Made by a program: the position numbers and the translations under genes. Below are positions 56,579 to 64,000 of a DNA stretch of 64,000 nt, one piece after another. Numbering within the stretch: position 1 is the stretch's first letter; each line of letters opens with the position of its first letter. The stretch lies in the NCBI GenBank assembly GCA_016861105.1, contig BOKS01000009.1:62001-126000 (forward strand), read 5' to 3'. Source of the stretch: Betaproteobacteria bacterium (lineage in GTDB: Bacteria > Pseudomonadota > Gammaproteobacteria > Burkholderiales > Casimicrobiaceae). The notes under the pieces were generated by a model. That model saw only the letters and a program-made list of their open reading frames with translations, was not told the DNA's origin and made no database searches.

Positions 56579-57598
56579 TCAGCACCGGCGCAGCTCGACC
56601 AGCGGACGCAACTCGCCCGTCGCGACGCCGCGATGGTTGCGCAGGACGGGGCGCCCGAGGCCGGCGAGCGCTTCGCGGCGCGGGGCGTCCAGCAGGCCGA
56701 GCTGGTCGAGCACGCCCACGATCGCCGGGCCGACCGCCCGCCGGCTGCCGTCCGCGACCTTGAGGGCGACGCCCAGGCCCGTCCCGGTCACGCCGACGGC
56801 CTGCACGCCCTCGGCGCCGATCTTCGCCACCCAGTCGCCGCCGCCGGCGCGCATCAGGGCCGCGTCGCTGCGGCCTTCGCCCGAGACCATCTCCGGATGC
56901 GCCGTCATCGCATCGCGCAGCCGGCGCGGCGCCGCCCGCCACCGTCCGCCGTCGTCGTCGCCGGCGGCGAGCCGCGCGAACGCGCGCGCCAGCGCGACGA
57001 GCGGCAACGCGTAGTTCGGCGCGGAGCAGCCGTCCACGCCGCACGGCATGTCCGCGGCGATGACACCTGCATAGTCCGCGATCGCACTGCGGATCGCGCA
57101 CTGCAGCGGATGCGCCGGGTGGAGGTAGTCGTCGCGCCGCCACCCGTGCAGCGTGCAGGCGGCGAGCATCCCGGCGTGCTTGCCCGAACAGTTGTGCGCC
57201 AGCGGCGAGTACGGTGGCGGCGGCGGAGCCTCGCCGCGGGCCTCGTGGAAGCCTGGTGCGTGCGTTCCGCACTGCAGGTGCTCGGGGCCGTGGCCGGCGC
57301 GGGCGAGCATCGCGGCGACCGCGTCGACGTGGCGCGGCTCGCCGGCATGGCTCGCGCACAGCAGCGCGACCTGCGCATCCGAATAATCGAAGCGCTCCAC
57401 CCCGCCGTCGCGCACGAACGGCAGCGCCTGCAACGGCTTGAGCGCGCTCCGCGTGTAGACCACGACTTGTGGGTCCCCTGCCGCGTACAAGAGCTGCCCG
57501 TGCCGGTCGACGACCGCGACGCTGCCGTAGTGCACGCTCTCGTCCGTGCCGGCGCGCGTGGCGGCGGCGAGCGGGACGTGCGCGGACGGGTCGGGCAT
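56579..57598 (-). CDS. L-asparaginase II-family protein
   Basis: The 339-aa protein belongs to the Rhizobium-etli-type asparaginase family (PF06089): RAGTDESVHYGSVAVVD, YTRSALKPLQALPFVRDGG, LLCASHAGEPRHV and NCSGKHAGMLAAC. The conserved SxxK (SALK) and CSGKH segments are intact. It would hydrolyse asparagine to aspartate and ammonia in the cytosol. ATG 57598 precedes MPDPSAHVPLAAATRAG. It is transcribed in the same direction as rpoE and is separated by 238 bases. Confidence 0.88.
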   Translation of the reverse strand: MPDPSAHVPLAAATRAGTDESVHYGSVAVVDRHGQLLYAAGDPQVVVYTRSALKPLQALPFVRDGGVERFDYSDAQVALLCASHAGEPRHVDAVAAMLARAGHGPEHLQCGTHAPGFHEARGEAPPPPPYSPLAHNCSGKHAGMLAACTLHGWRRDDYLHPAHPLQCAIRSAIADYAGVIAADMPCGVDGCSAPNYALPLVALARAFARLAAGDDDGGRWRAAPRRLRDAMTAHPEMVSGEGRSDAALMRAGGGDWVAKIGAEGVQAVGVTGTGLGVALKVADGSRRAVGPAIVGVLDQLGLLDAPRREALAGLGRPVLRNHRGVATGELRPLVELRRC

Positions 57599-57699
57599 CG
57601 GCGGCGGCGGGCGGGCGAAACGCGGATTATCGCCCATTCGGCCCGGCCGACCGTCGCCCCCGGAACCCCGCCGGCGCAGGACCGCGCGCGCCCCGCGCG

Positions 57700-60600
57700 T
57701 CAGCGATCGAACGGCTCCACGGTGCTCTGCCGGTTCTCCAGCGTCGTCCGCAACCGGCAGGCGCCGTCCACCACCGTGGCCATGCCCGGGAACCCGCCGC
57801 GCGCGACGCGCAGCGCGAACGCCACGCTCTCCCCGACGGCGACGTCGCGCGTTCCCGCAACGCGCACGCCGCTCCAGCGCCCCGGCTGGATCGACACGAC
57901 CTGCGTGCCGACCGGCGTCCACGTCGTGCCCGCGTCCACGCTCGCCACGATCTCCACGACCAGCGGCGCGCTGCCGTCTCCCGCCAGGTTCACCACGCCA
58001 TCGACGCGCATGCGCCGCGGCGCGCCGGACGCGGCGACCGTCGGCGCGACGCACAGCACGGTCGCCGTCGACGGGTCGAACGCCCCCGTCGCAGCTTCCG
58101 TCACCGCGGGGCCCGGCGTTAGCGCCGACCCCAGCCGGTTCATGAACGCCGCCATCGCCAGGCGACTCACGTCGGCGTCCGGACAGTACGCGCTCGGCGT
58201 GCAGCCCTGCGTGATCCCGCGGTTGCGCATCCACTCCACGCTGCTGCAGAAGGGGCTCGACGCCGCGACGTCCGTGAAGGCGCCGCACGGCGGGCCCAGG
58301 GACACCACCAGCGCGACGGCGGAACCCGCGGCGACGCTCGCCCCGGCCGCGGGCGCCTGCGAGATCACGACGTTGAACGGAACCGTCGTCGAGACCTCGT
58401 GCGTCACCGTCCCGACGACCAGGCCGGCGCCCGTCAGGGCGACGGTGGCGCTGGAGACGCCCTGCCCGACGACATCGGGCACGACCACCTGCGGCGGACC
58501 GCTCGACACCACGAGGTCCACGGCGCTCCCGGCCGCCACGCTGCTGCCCGCCGGCGGCGTCTGCGCGATCACGTGCCCGACGGGCACCGTCGGCGACGAC
58601 TGCATCGTCACGACGCCCACCACCAGGCCCGCCGCGTTCAGCGCCGACGTCGCCGCCGCCTGCGACAGCGCGATCACGCTGGGCACGGTGACGTTCCCCG
58701 CGCTTCCCGGCGCGACCAGCAGCGCGATCGCGGAACCCGCCGGCGCGGCCGCGCCGGCGACGGGCGACTGCCCGCGGACGCGTCCCGGCGGATCGGCCCC
58801 GGGCAACCCGGTCGTGACGGTCCCCAGCGCGAAGCCCGCGTTCGCGATGGCCGTCGCCGCGGCCGCCTGCGTGAGCCCGTTGACGTTGGGGACGACCGCG
58901 CCGTTGGGTCCGAGCGAGACGACCAGCGCCACCGGCGTGCCGAGCGGCTGCACGGAGGCCGCCGCAGGAAGCTGCGAGAGCACGAGGCCCGCCGGCACGG
59001 ACGGCGACGCGGCGAAGGTCACCGCCCCGACCGTGAAGTTCGCCGTCGCGATCGCCTCGCGCGCCGTCGGCTCGGACGCGCCGACGACCGACGGCACGGC
59101 GGCGGGCGCGACGCCGCCCACGGTGACGACCACGGTCGCGAAGCCGCCGTTGCCGCGCGCATCGTAGGCCGCGAGCACGAGGCGCCGCGGCCCCGGCGGC
59201 CCCGAGACGACCGGCACGTTCGCGGCATACCCGCCACCGCCGGGCAGCGCGGCGAACGCCTCGCCGGGCCGTACGATGCGCCCGTCGCCGTTGGCATCGA
59301 ACAGCACCTCCGCACGGGCGATGCCGACGTCGTCGCTCGCGCCGAACGCGACCGCGATGTTCCCCCCGGCGGCGACGTTCACGCCGCCCGCGGGCGCGAT
59401 CGGCTGGATGCGCGGCTCGACGTCGTCCTGCGGGCCGAACTGCCGCTCGATCTGTGCCGGGGTCTGCTCGGTCTCGTCCGGCGGAAACGGCAACAGCGCG
59501 CTGTTGCGGTGGCCGAACGTGTCGCCGCCGAAGCGGACCACCGAGGCCGTCGCCATGTCGAGGGTCGCCCAGTCGTCGCGAACCGCGTCGGCGGACCCCG
59601 CGTACGCATCGATCGGACATGCGGCGGCCCCGGGCAGCGGCGTGCCGTCCTCGTCGGTGCCCACGCCCTGCGAGCACATCGCGTACGCGTAGTTCATCAG
59701 GCTTACGTAGTCCGGCTTGAAGTTGTCGTGGTCGACGCCGCCGTGCAGCAGCGTCATCAGGTGGCCGAGCTCGTGCACGATCCCCTTCCAGTGCTGGACG
59801 AACGAGCCTCGCTGGTAGCCCGGCAGGTAGCGACGGATCACCCCGGTGGCCACGATCACGTCCTTGCCGTGCGCGAATCCCCCGTCCAGCCTGCTGCCGG
59901 CGGCGGCCTGCCCCCCCGAACCGTCCAGGATCGCGTAGGTGCTGGTGGCGTCCGGGACCACCGTGAACGGCACGCGCACGTCGATCGCGCCGGTGGTCGC
60001 CGAGTTCTGGGCCACGCCCGCCGTTCCGATCACGCGGACCTGGCCCGCGCCGGTCCCGCCGGTGATCTTGACCGCCAGCCCGGCGACGTCCGCGAGGTCG
60101 GGATTGTTCGCATCGTTGATCGTCCACGCGTCCGCCGCCGTGACCGTGCCGGTCATGGGCGCCTTGTTCTTTGGATGGGCGCCGATGGAGTTGGCCCACA
60201 CGACGGAGGTGAATGCGAACTGGCGCGCGCCGCGCTCGCTGTTCCACACGTTCTGCGCCTTGATGTCGCCGAAGGCGCGCATGGCGACGCCGGGCAGCGA
60301 GAACGTCGACGGGTCGTCGAAGTGCACGACGTCGAGCGGCGCGGGCCACACCACCTTGCCCCCGCGCAGCAGCGCGGTGCCCATGTCGGTGGACAGCGGC
60401 ATTCCCGCGCTGTCGAACCACGGGCCGGCGTCGACGTGCACGCGGATGCCGGCGGGCACGCCGCTCGCCAGCGCGGGCGCGGCCGCGAAGTAGTCGACGA
60501 CGCGCTGCACGACGCCGGCCGCCGGCCGGTGCCGGACGAACTCGTTGAGCGGCGGCTGATCGTCCGCCACCCAGTCGATCTGGATGAACAGGTCGCGCGC

Positions 60601-62259
60601 GAACGGGTCCGTGCCCATCGCGGGCAGGTCGAGGTCGATCGTGCCGGTGCCGTCGAGGTCGATGCCGGCCGTCTCCCAGTGGTCGTACAGGCCGTCCTGG
60701 TCGCTGTCGAGGTGCTCCCCGCGCACGATCAGCTGCGTGCCGCCGGCGGCGGCGGCCCAGAACGCGACGCGGTGGTCGCCGAGCCGCATCGCGCGCGGCG
60801 TCTGCGCGTCCGTGAAGTTCGCGGGGGCGATCGGGTCGTGCACGCCGATGTCGGCGACCGTGTGCGCGAGGATGCTGTCGCCCACCTGCACGACGGGGAC
60901 GGGGCCCACGCGGCTCAGCAGCGTCTCGGAGTCGTGCGTGTTGTCGCTCTCGCACAGGCCGTTCGCGCCGGCGGAGACGTAGAAGACGCCGTTCGCGCTC
61001 GCGATCGCGTCGTCGCCGCGCGTGGTGAACGGATTGCCGGCGGCCCCTTCGGCGAGGACCACGCACTGGTCCCGGATCAGCGGTGCATCGAGATCCACGC
61101 GCAGCGTCCAGAGCCCCTTCTGCGCAGAGAAGTAGAACGGCTTCCCCGTGCCCGCGTTCTGCCGGCTCTGCGCGTTGGGGGTGCCCACGAACGCGACCAC
61201 CACCGACGCATTCGCCGTGCCGTCGCGCCCGGGGGTGTAGGCGATGCCCACGCGGCTGTCCACGTCGACGCTTGCGAGATGGAGCCGGCTGCCGGTCTCG
61301 TCGTGGCCGAGCTCCGGCTTCTTGACGACGTCGTTCTCGCCGGCCACGCGCACGATCCGCCGCTGCCCCCCGGGCAGCTCGATCGACAGGAAGACGCCGG
61401 TCCCGAAGCCGCGGTTGCCCGCGAACGCCACGACCTTGCCGTCAGGGGTGATGCCGGGCGCGACGCCGAGCCGGGTGAAGCCCTGCGCGGCCCCGGCGAT
61501 CTGCGTTGGCGCGCCCAGCCCGTAGGCGAACAGCAGGATCGGGTCCGCGTTGCCCAGCCCGCGCACCGCGACGCGGCCGTCGTCGGCCAGCGCGGGCCGC
61601 GAGTTCGTCGTGTTGAGGGCGTACTCGTTGCGCGTCCCCTGGTCGGCCCCGCCCGCGGGATTGGTCTGCACCGTCCCGAGGTAGCGGGCGATCGTGGGCG
61701 TGTTCTCGTACGCCCCGAACGCGACCTGCGAGAAGCACACTTCGCCCGCCTCGCACAGCCCGTCCTTGTCGCCGGTGGGGACGGCGCTGCTGCGATCCTC
61801 CAGGACGCGACTGGCATTGATCGCCGGGCCCTGGAAGAGGATGTTGTACGGCTGCCCGGTCGTCGTGCCGCGCACGGCCAGCGAGCTGTCGTCGGGCGCC
61901 CCGGCGCGGAAGACGCGGATCTCGTACAGCGCCTGGGGAAGGATGCGGTTCCACGTGACGATCTCGTCGTGGAAGTTGATCATCACCGCGTCGCCGAAGC
62001 TGCGGGAGGTGGACAGGAAGCCGGGCGCGACGTCGACGCGCCCGCCTGCAGGCGACCAGGAGAACACCGAGGGACCGCCGGCGTAGGTGCCGACGTAGGC
62101 GACCTTGCCCTTCGCGTTGACCGAGGGGCCCGTGCCGAGCGACACGATGCCGTCCTGGCCGGTCTGCGCGACGATGTCGAACTTGTAGAAGACGCTGGCC
62201 TGCGCCGCGAGCGTTGTCGCGACGCACAACGCGCCGACGGTCCCCTGGATCGCACGCAT
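57700..62259 (-). CDS. large secreted metallopeptidase-like protein with PASTA repeats and an SLH-like end
   Basis: The 1519-aa exported protein has a signal peptide (MRAIQGTVGALCVATTLAAQ) and a long beta-propeller-like N-terminal region. A calcium-type acidic repeat lies near residue 520 (DSDQDGLYDHWE). The zinc site HELGHLMTLLHGG (829-841) is followed by LMNYAYA, a metzincin-like layout. At least four PASTA-like repeats of about 67 residues follow (about 1050-1320), each ending VALVVSLGP or similar. A C-terminal domain (about 1325-1376; FTDVAASSPFCSSVEWM, ITQGCTPSAYCP) is of the SLH-like type in exported proteins. The combination is unusual for a Gram-negative. Substrate unknown. Confidence 0.75.
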   Translation of the reverse strand: MRAIQGTVGALCVATTLAAQASVFYKFDIVAQTGQDGIVSLGTGPSVNAKGKVAYVGTYAGGPSVFSWSPAGGRVDVAPGFLSTSRSFGDAVMINFHDEIVTWNRILPQALYEIRVFRAGAPDDSSLAVRGTTTGQPYNILFQGPAINASRVLEDRSSAVPTGDKDGLCEAGEVCFSQVAFGAYENTPTIARYLGTVQTNPAGGADQGTRNEYALNTTNSRPALADDGRVAVRGLGNADPILLFAYGLGAPTQIAGAAQGFTRLGVAPGITPDGKVVAFAGNRGFGTGVFLSIELPGGQRRIVRVAGENDVVKKPELGHDETGSRLHLASVDVDSRVGIAYTPGRDGTANASVVVAFVGTPNAQSRQNAGTGKPFYFSAQKGLWTLRVDLDAPLIRDQCVVLAEGAAGNPFTTRGDDAIASANGVFYVSAGANGLCESDNTHDSETLLSRVGPVPVVQVGDSILAHTVADIGVHDPIAPANFTDAQTPRAMRLGDHRVAFWAAAAGGTQLIVRGEHLDSDQDGLYDHWETAGIDLDGTGTIDLDLPAMGTDPFARDLFIQIDWVADDQPPLNEFVRHRPAAGVVQRVVDYFAAAPALASGVPAGIRVHVDAGPWFDSAGMPLSTDMGTALLRGGKVVWPAPLDVVHFDDPSTFSLPGVAMRAFGDIKAQNVWNSERGARQFAFTSVVWANSIGAHPKNKAPMTGTVTAADAWTINDANNPDLADVAGLAVKITGGTGAGQVRVIGTAGVAQNSATTGAIDVRVPFTVVPDATSTYAILDGSGGQAAAGSRLDGGFAHGKDVIVATGVIRRYLPGYQRGSFVQHWKGIVHELGHLMTLLHGGVDHDNFKPDYVSLMNYAYAMCSQGVGTDEDGTPLPGAAACPIDAYAGSADAVRDDWATLDMATASVVRFGGDTFGHRNSALLPFPPDETEQTPAQIERQFGPQDDVEPRIQPIAPAGGVNVAAGGNIAVAFGASDDVGIARAEVLFDANGDGRIVRPGEAFAALPGGGGYAANVPVVSGPPGPRRLVLAAYDARGNGGFATVVVTVGGVAPAAVPSVVGASEPTAREAIATANFTVGAVTFAASPSVPAGLVLSQLPAAASVQPLGTPVALVVSLGPNGAVVPNVNGLTQAAAATAIANAGFALGTVTTGLPGADPPGRVRGQSPVAGAAAPAGSAIALLVAPGSAGNVTVPSVIALSQAAATSALNAAGLVVGVVTMQSSPTVPVGHVIAQTPPAGSSVAAGSAVDLVVSSGPPQVVVPDVVGQGVSSATVALTGAGLVVGTVTHEVSTTVPFNVVISQAPAAGASVAAGSAVALVVSLGPPCGAFTDVAASSPFCSSVEWMRNRGITQGCTPSAYCPDADVSRLAMAAFMNRLGSALTPGPAVTEAATGAFDPSTATVLCVAPTVAASGAPRRMRVDGVVNLAGDGSAPLVVEIVASVDAGTTWTPVGTQVVSIQPGRWSGVRVAGTRDVAVGESVAFALRVARGGFPGMATVVDGACRLRTTLENRQSTVEPFDR

Positions 62260-62424
62260 CCCCGCCCTCCCCTGGTGCCGGCGCACGCTGTCGCGGGCGC
62301 CGCCCACCGGGCGGCGCGTTCGGTGTCCGCCACGTCCGCGGAGCGCGCCGGGCGGCGCGCTCCGCGTCGACGCGGGAACCTCCGGACGCTAGCAGATCGT
62401 GCGCCGCGGCGCACGTAACAAACG

Positions 62425-62460
62425 CGCGCCGGCGTCGGTCCGCCTGACAGCGCCGGCGCG
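62425..62460 (-). terminator. terminator-like hairpin after prpE
   Basis: CGCGCCGGCG (62425-62434) and CGCCGGCGCG (62451-62460) form a perfect 10-bp stem with a 16-base loop. It starts 12 bases after the prpE stop. The minus strand then reads through CGTTTGTTACG, a weak T-rich stretch, and a second perfect palindrome GTGCGCCGCGGCGCAC (62399-62414). Confidence 0.55.
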
Positions 62461-62471
62461 GCGCGCACGCC

Positions 62472-64000
62472 TCAGCGTGCGGCCAGCGCGGCGCGGATCT
62501 GCTCGAGCGCGCCCGGGTCCTCGATGGTCGTGAGGTCGCCGGGGTCGCGTCCTTCGGCGAGCGCCTGGATCGAGCGGCGCAGGAGCTTCCCCGAGCGCGT
62601 CTTGGGGAGCAGCGTCACGAAGTGCACCTGCCCGGGCCGCGCGATCGCGCCGAGCTGGCGGTCGACGGTGTCCATGACTTCCTTGCGCATCGCCGCCGCG
62701 TCCTGCGGCGTGGCGACGCGCGCCGGGTCCTTGACCACCGCGAAGGCGACGGGCACCTGCCCCTTCACCTGGTCGGCGACGCCGACGACCGCGACCTCGG
62801 CCACGCCGGGGTGGGCCTGGACGGCCTCCTCGATCTCGCGCGTGCCGAGCCGGTGCCCGGCCACGTTGATCACGTCGTCCGTGCGCCCGAGCACGAAGTA
62901 GTAGCCGTCGTCGTCGCGCGTCGCCCAGTCGAACGTCGAGTAGAACGGCTTGTCGCGGAACGTGGAGAAGTACGTGCGCACGAAGCGCTCGTCGTCGCCC
63001 CACACCGTGGTCATGCAGCCCGGCGGCAGCGGCGGGGCGATCGTCAGCACGCCCTTCTCGTTCGCGCCGACCTCCTCGCCGGTGGCCTCGTGCAGCAGGC
63101 GCACGTCGTAGCCGACCACCGGGAACGACGGCGAGCCGAACTTGCGCGGCGTCTGCTCGATCCCCGGCTGCGCCGAGAGGATCGGCCACCCGGTCTCCGT
63201 CTGCCAGTAGTTGTCGACGATCGCCACACCCAGCGACTCGCTCGCCCAGCGCGCGGTCGGCTCGTCCAGCGGCTCTCCGGCGAGGAACAGGTACTCGAGC
63301 GAGGACAGGTCGTGCTTCCTCATGAACGCCGGGTCCTGCTTCTTCAGCACGCGGATCGCGGTCGGCGAGCTGAACATCGTGCGCACGCGGTGCTCCTCGA
63401 CGATCCTCCACCAGATCGCCGGATCGGGGCGGATCGGCAGCCCTTCGTACATGATCGTCGTCGAGCCGTTGATCAGCGGCGCGTAGATGATGTAGCTGTG
63501 CCCGACGACCCAGCCGATGTCGCTGGTCGTGAACATCGTCTCGCCGGGCTGCACGCAGAAGATGCTGCGCATCGACGACGCCAGCGCCACCGCGTAGCCG
63601 CCGGTGTCGCGCTGCACGCCCTTCGGCTTGCCGGTCGTGCCGGACGTGTAGAGGATGTACGAAGGCTCCGACGACTCGAGCCACTCGCAGGGCACGCGGG
63701 CGTCCATGTGCTGCGCGCGCAGCGCTGCGTAGTCGAGATCCCGCCCGGCGACGCGCGGCATGTCCCGGTCGAGCCGGCGGTCGACGATCACGACGGCGGC
63801 GGGAGGGTACTTCGCGAGCCGCAGCGACTCGTCGACGAGGTGCTTGTACGGCACCGGCTTGCCGCCACGCATGCCGGCGTCGGCGGTCACCATCGCCTTC
63901 GGCCTCGCGTCGTCGATGCGCGTGGCGAGGCTCGCCGCGGCGAAGCCCCCGAAGACCACGGAGTGGATCGCGCCGACGCGCACGCAGGCGAGCATCGCGA
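62472..64000 (-). CDS. prpE: propionate--CoA ligase, 5' end outside window
   Basis: The visible 509 codons are the C-terminal four-fifths of an acyl-CoA synthetase. The AMP-binding P-loop is YTSGTTGKPKG, followed by VQRDTGGYAVALASSM, YWQTETGWPI, the hinge region VLGRTDDVINVAGHRLGT and the catalytic lysine near the end in TRSGKLLRR. GYAVALASSM and FLAGEPLDEPT favour propionyl-CoA synthetase PrpE over acetyl-CoA synthetase. It activates propionate (or acetate) in the cytosol. The reading frame is open to the window edge. Confidence 0.88.
   Translation of the reverse strand, partial: AMLACVRVGAIHSVVFGGFAAASLATRIDDARPKAMVTADAGMRGGKPVPYKHLVDESLRLAKYPPAAVVIVDRRLDRDMPRVAGRDLDYAALRAQHMDARVPCEWLESSEPSYILYTSGTTGKPKGVQRDTGGYAVALASSMRSIFCVQPGETMFTTSDIGWVVGHSYIIYAPLINGSTTIMYEGLPIRPDPAIWWRIVEEHRVRTMFSSPTAIRVLKKQDPAFMRKHDLSSLEYLFLAGEPLDEPTARWASESLGVAIVDNYWQTETGWPILSAQPGIEQTPRKFGSPSFPVVGYDVRLLHEATGEEVGANEKGVLTIAPPLPPGCMTTVWGDDERFVRTYFSTFRDKPFYSTFDWATRDDDGYYFVLGRTDDVINVAGHRLGTREIEEAVQAHPGVAEVAVVGVADQVKGQVPVAFAVVKDPARVATPQDAAAMRKEVMDTVDRQLGAIARPGQVHFVTLLPKTRSGKLLRRSIQALAEGRDPGDLTTIEDPGALEQIRAALAAR

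Noticed and set aside
62399..62414. GTGCGCCGCGGCGCAC as an operator for prpE
   Set aside because: It lies downstream of prpE and upstream of the large secreted protein gene. With GC this high a 16-base GC palindrome is weak evidence, and it is better read as part of a terminator region.

Overview
The window reads as chromosome of a high-GC betaproteobacterium (Burkholderiales-like). The best taxonomic signal is the right half. There the order rpoE-mucA-mucB-mucD, (DUF836), lepA, lepB, DUF4845, rnc, era, recO, pdxJ, nagZ matches the conserved beta/gammaproteobacterial block. Most of the rest is catabolic and transport cargo: fused Liv permeases, TRAP transport, phosphonate use and NAD-linked formate dehydrogenase. 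No rRNA, tRNA, phage, transposase or CRISPR array was seen.

Layout. 1-6.1 kb: a branched-chain-type ABC permease fusion with its ATPase, a wrecked substrate-binding-protein gene, then a minus-strand run (EamA exporter; gluconokinase, a Cys/Met-metabolism PLP enzyme and a DUF2798 protein). 6.2-12.5 kb: a tightly overlapping operon of glutamine-synthetase-like ligase, peptide-type binding protein, Fe-alcohol dehydrogenase, aldehyde dehydrogenase and gamma-glutamyl hydrolase. It looks like gamma-glutamylation catabolism of an amino alcohol. 12.5-14.3 kb: folD and a Nudix gene. 14.3-16.4 kb: a lower-GC island of small same-strand genes (broken RidA, MAPEG, a 74-aa protein, GNAT). Two 126-bp attC-like sites separate them, so this looks like a degenerate integron cassette array without an integrase.

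16.5-31.8 kb: a large phosphonate region. 2-Aminoethylphosphonate (AEP) uptake genes phnS, phnT and a fused permease, plus transaminase phnW, run leftward. phnR, phnA, phnY, pbfA, a Na/Pi transporter with a PhoU domain, an EamA exporter and a dimethylglycine-dehydrogenase-like enzyme run rightward. A TTGACA promoter overlapping a palindrome lies between the two arms. The predicted route is AEP to phosphonoacetaldehyde (PhnW) to phosphonoacetate (PhnY) to acetate plus phosphate (PhnA), with PbfA feeding in hydroxylated AEP.

31.9-43.9 kb: a secreted subtilase, a two-gene NAD-dependent formate dehydrogenase (FdsG-FdsB fusion plus catalytic subunit), and a TRAP transporter divergent from an IclR regulator. 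A MITE-like inverted-repeat element overlaps the dctM stop. 43.9-56.6 kb: the housekeeping block, in which acpS, expected between pdxJ and nagZ, is replaced by six 69-bp tandem repeats. 56.6-64 kb: an L-asparaginase-II-type gene, a 1519-aa secreted metallopeptidase-like protein with PASTA repeats, and prpE cut by the window end.

The long opposite-strand ORFs are products of extreme GC3 and were left out.
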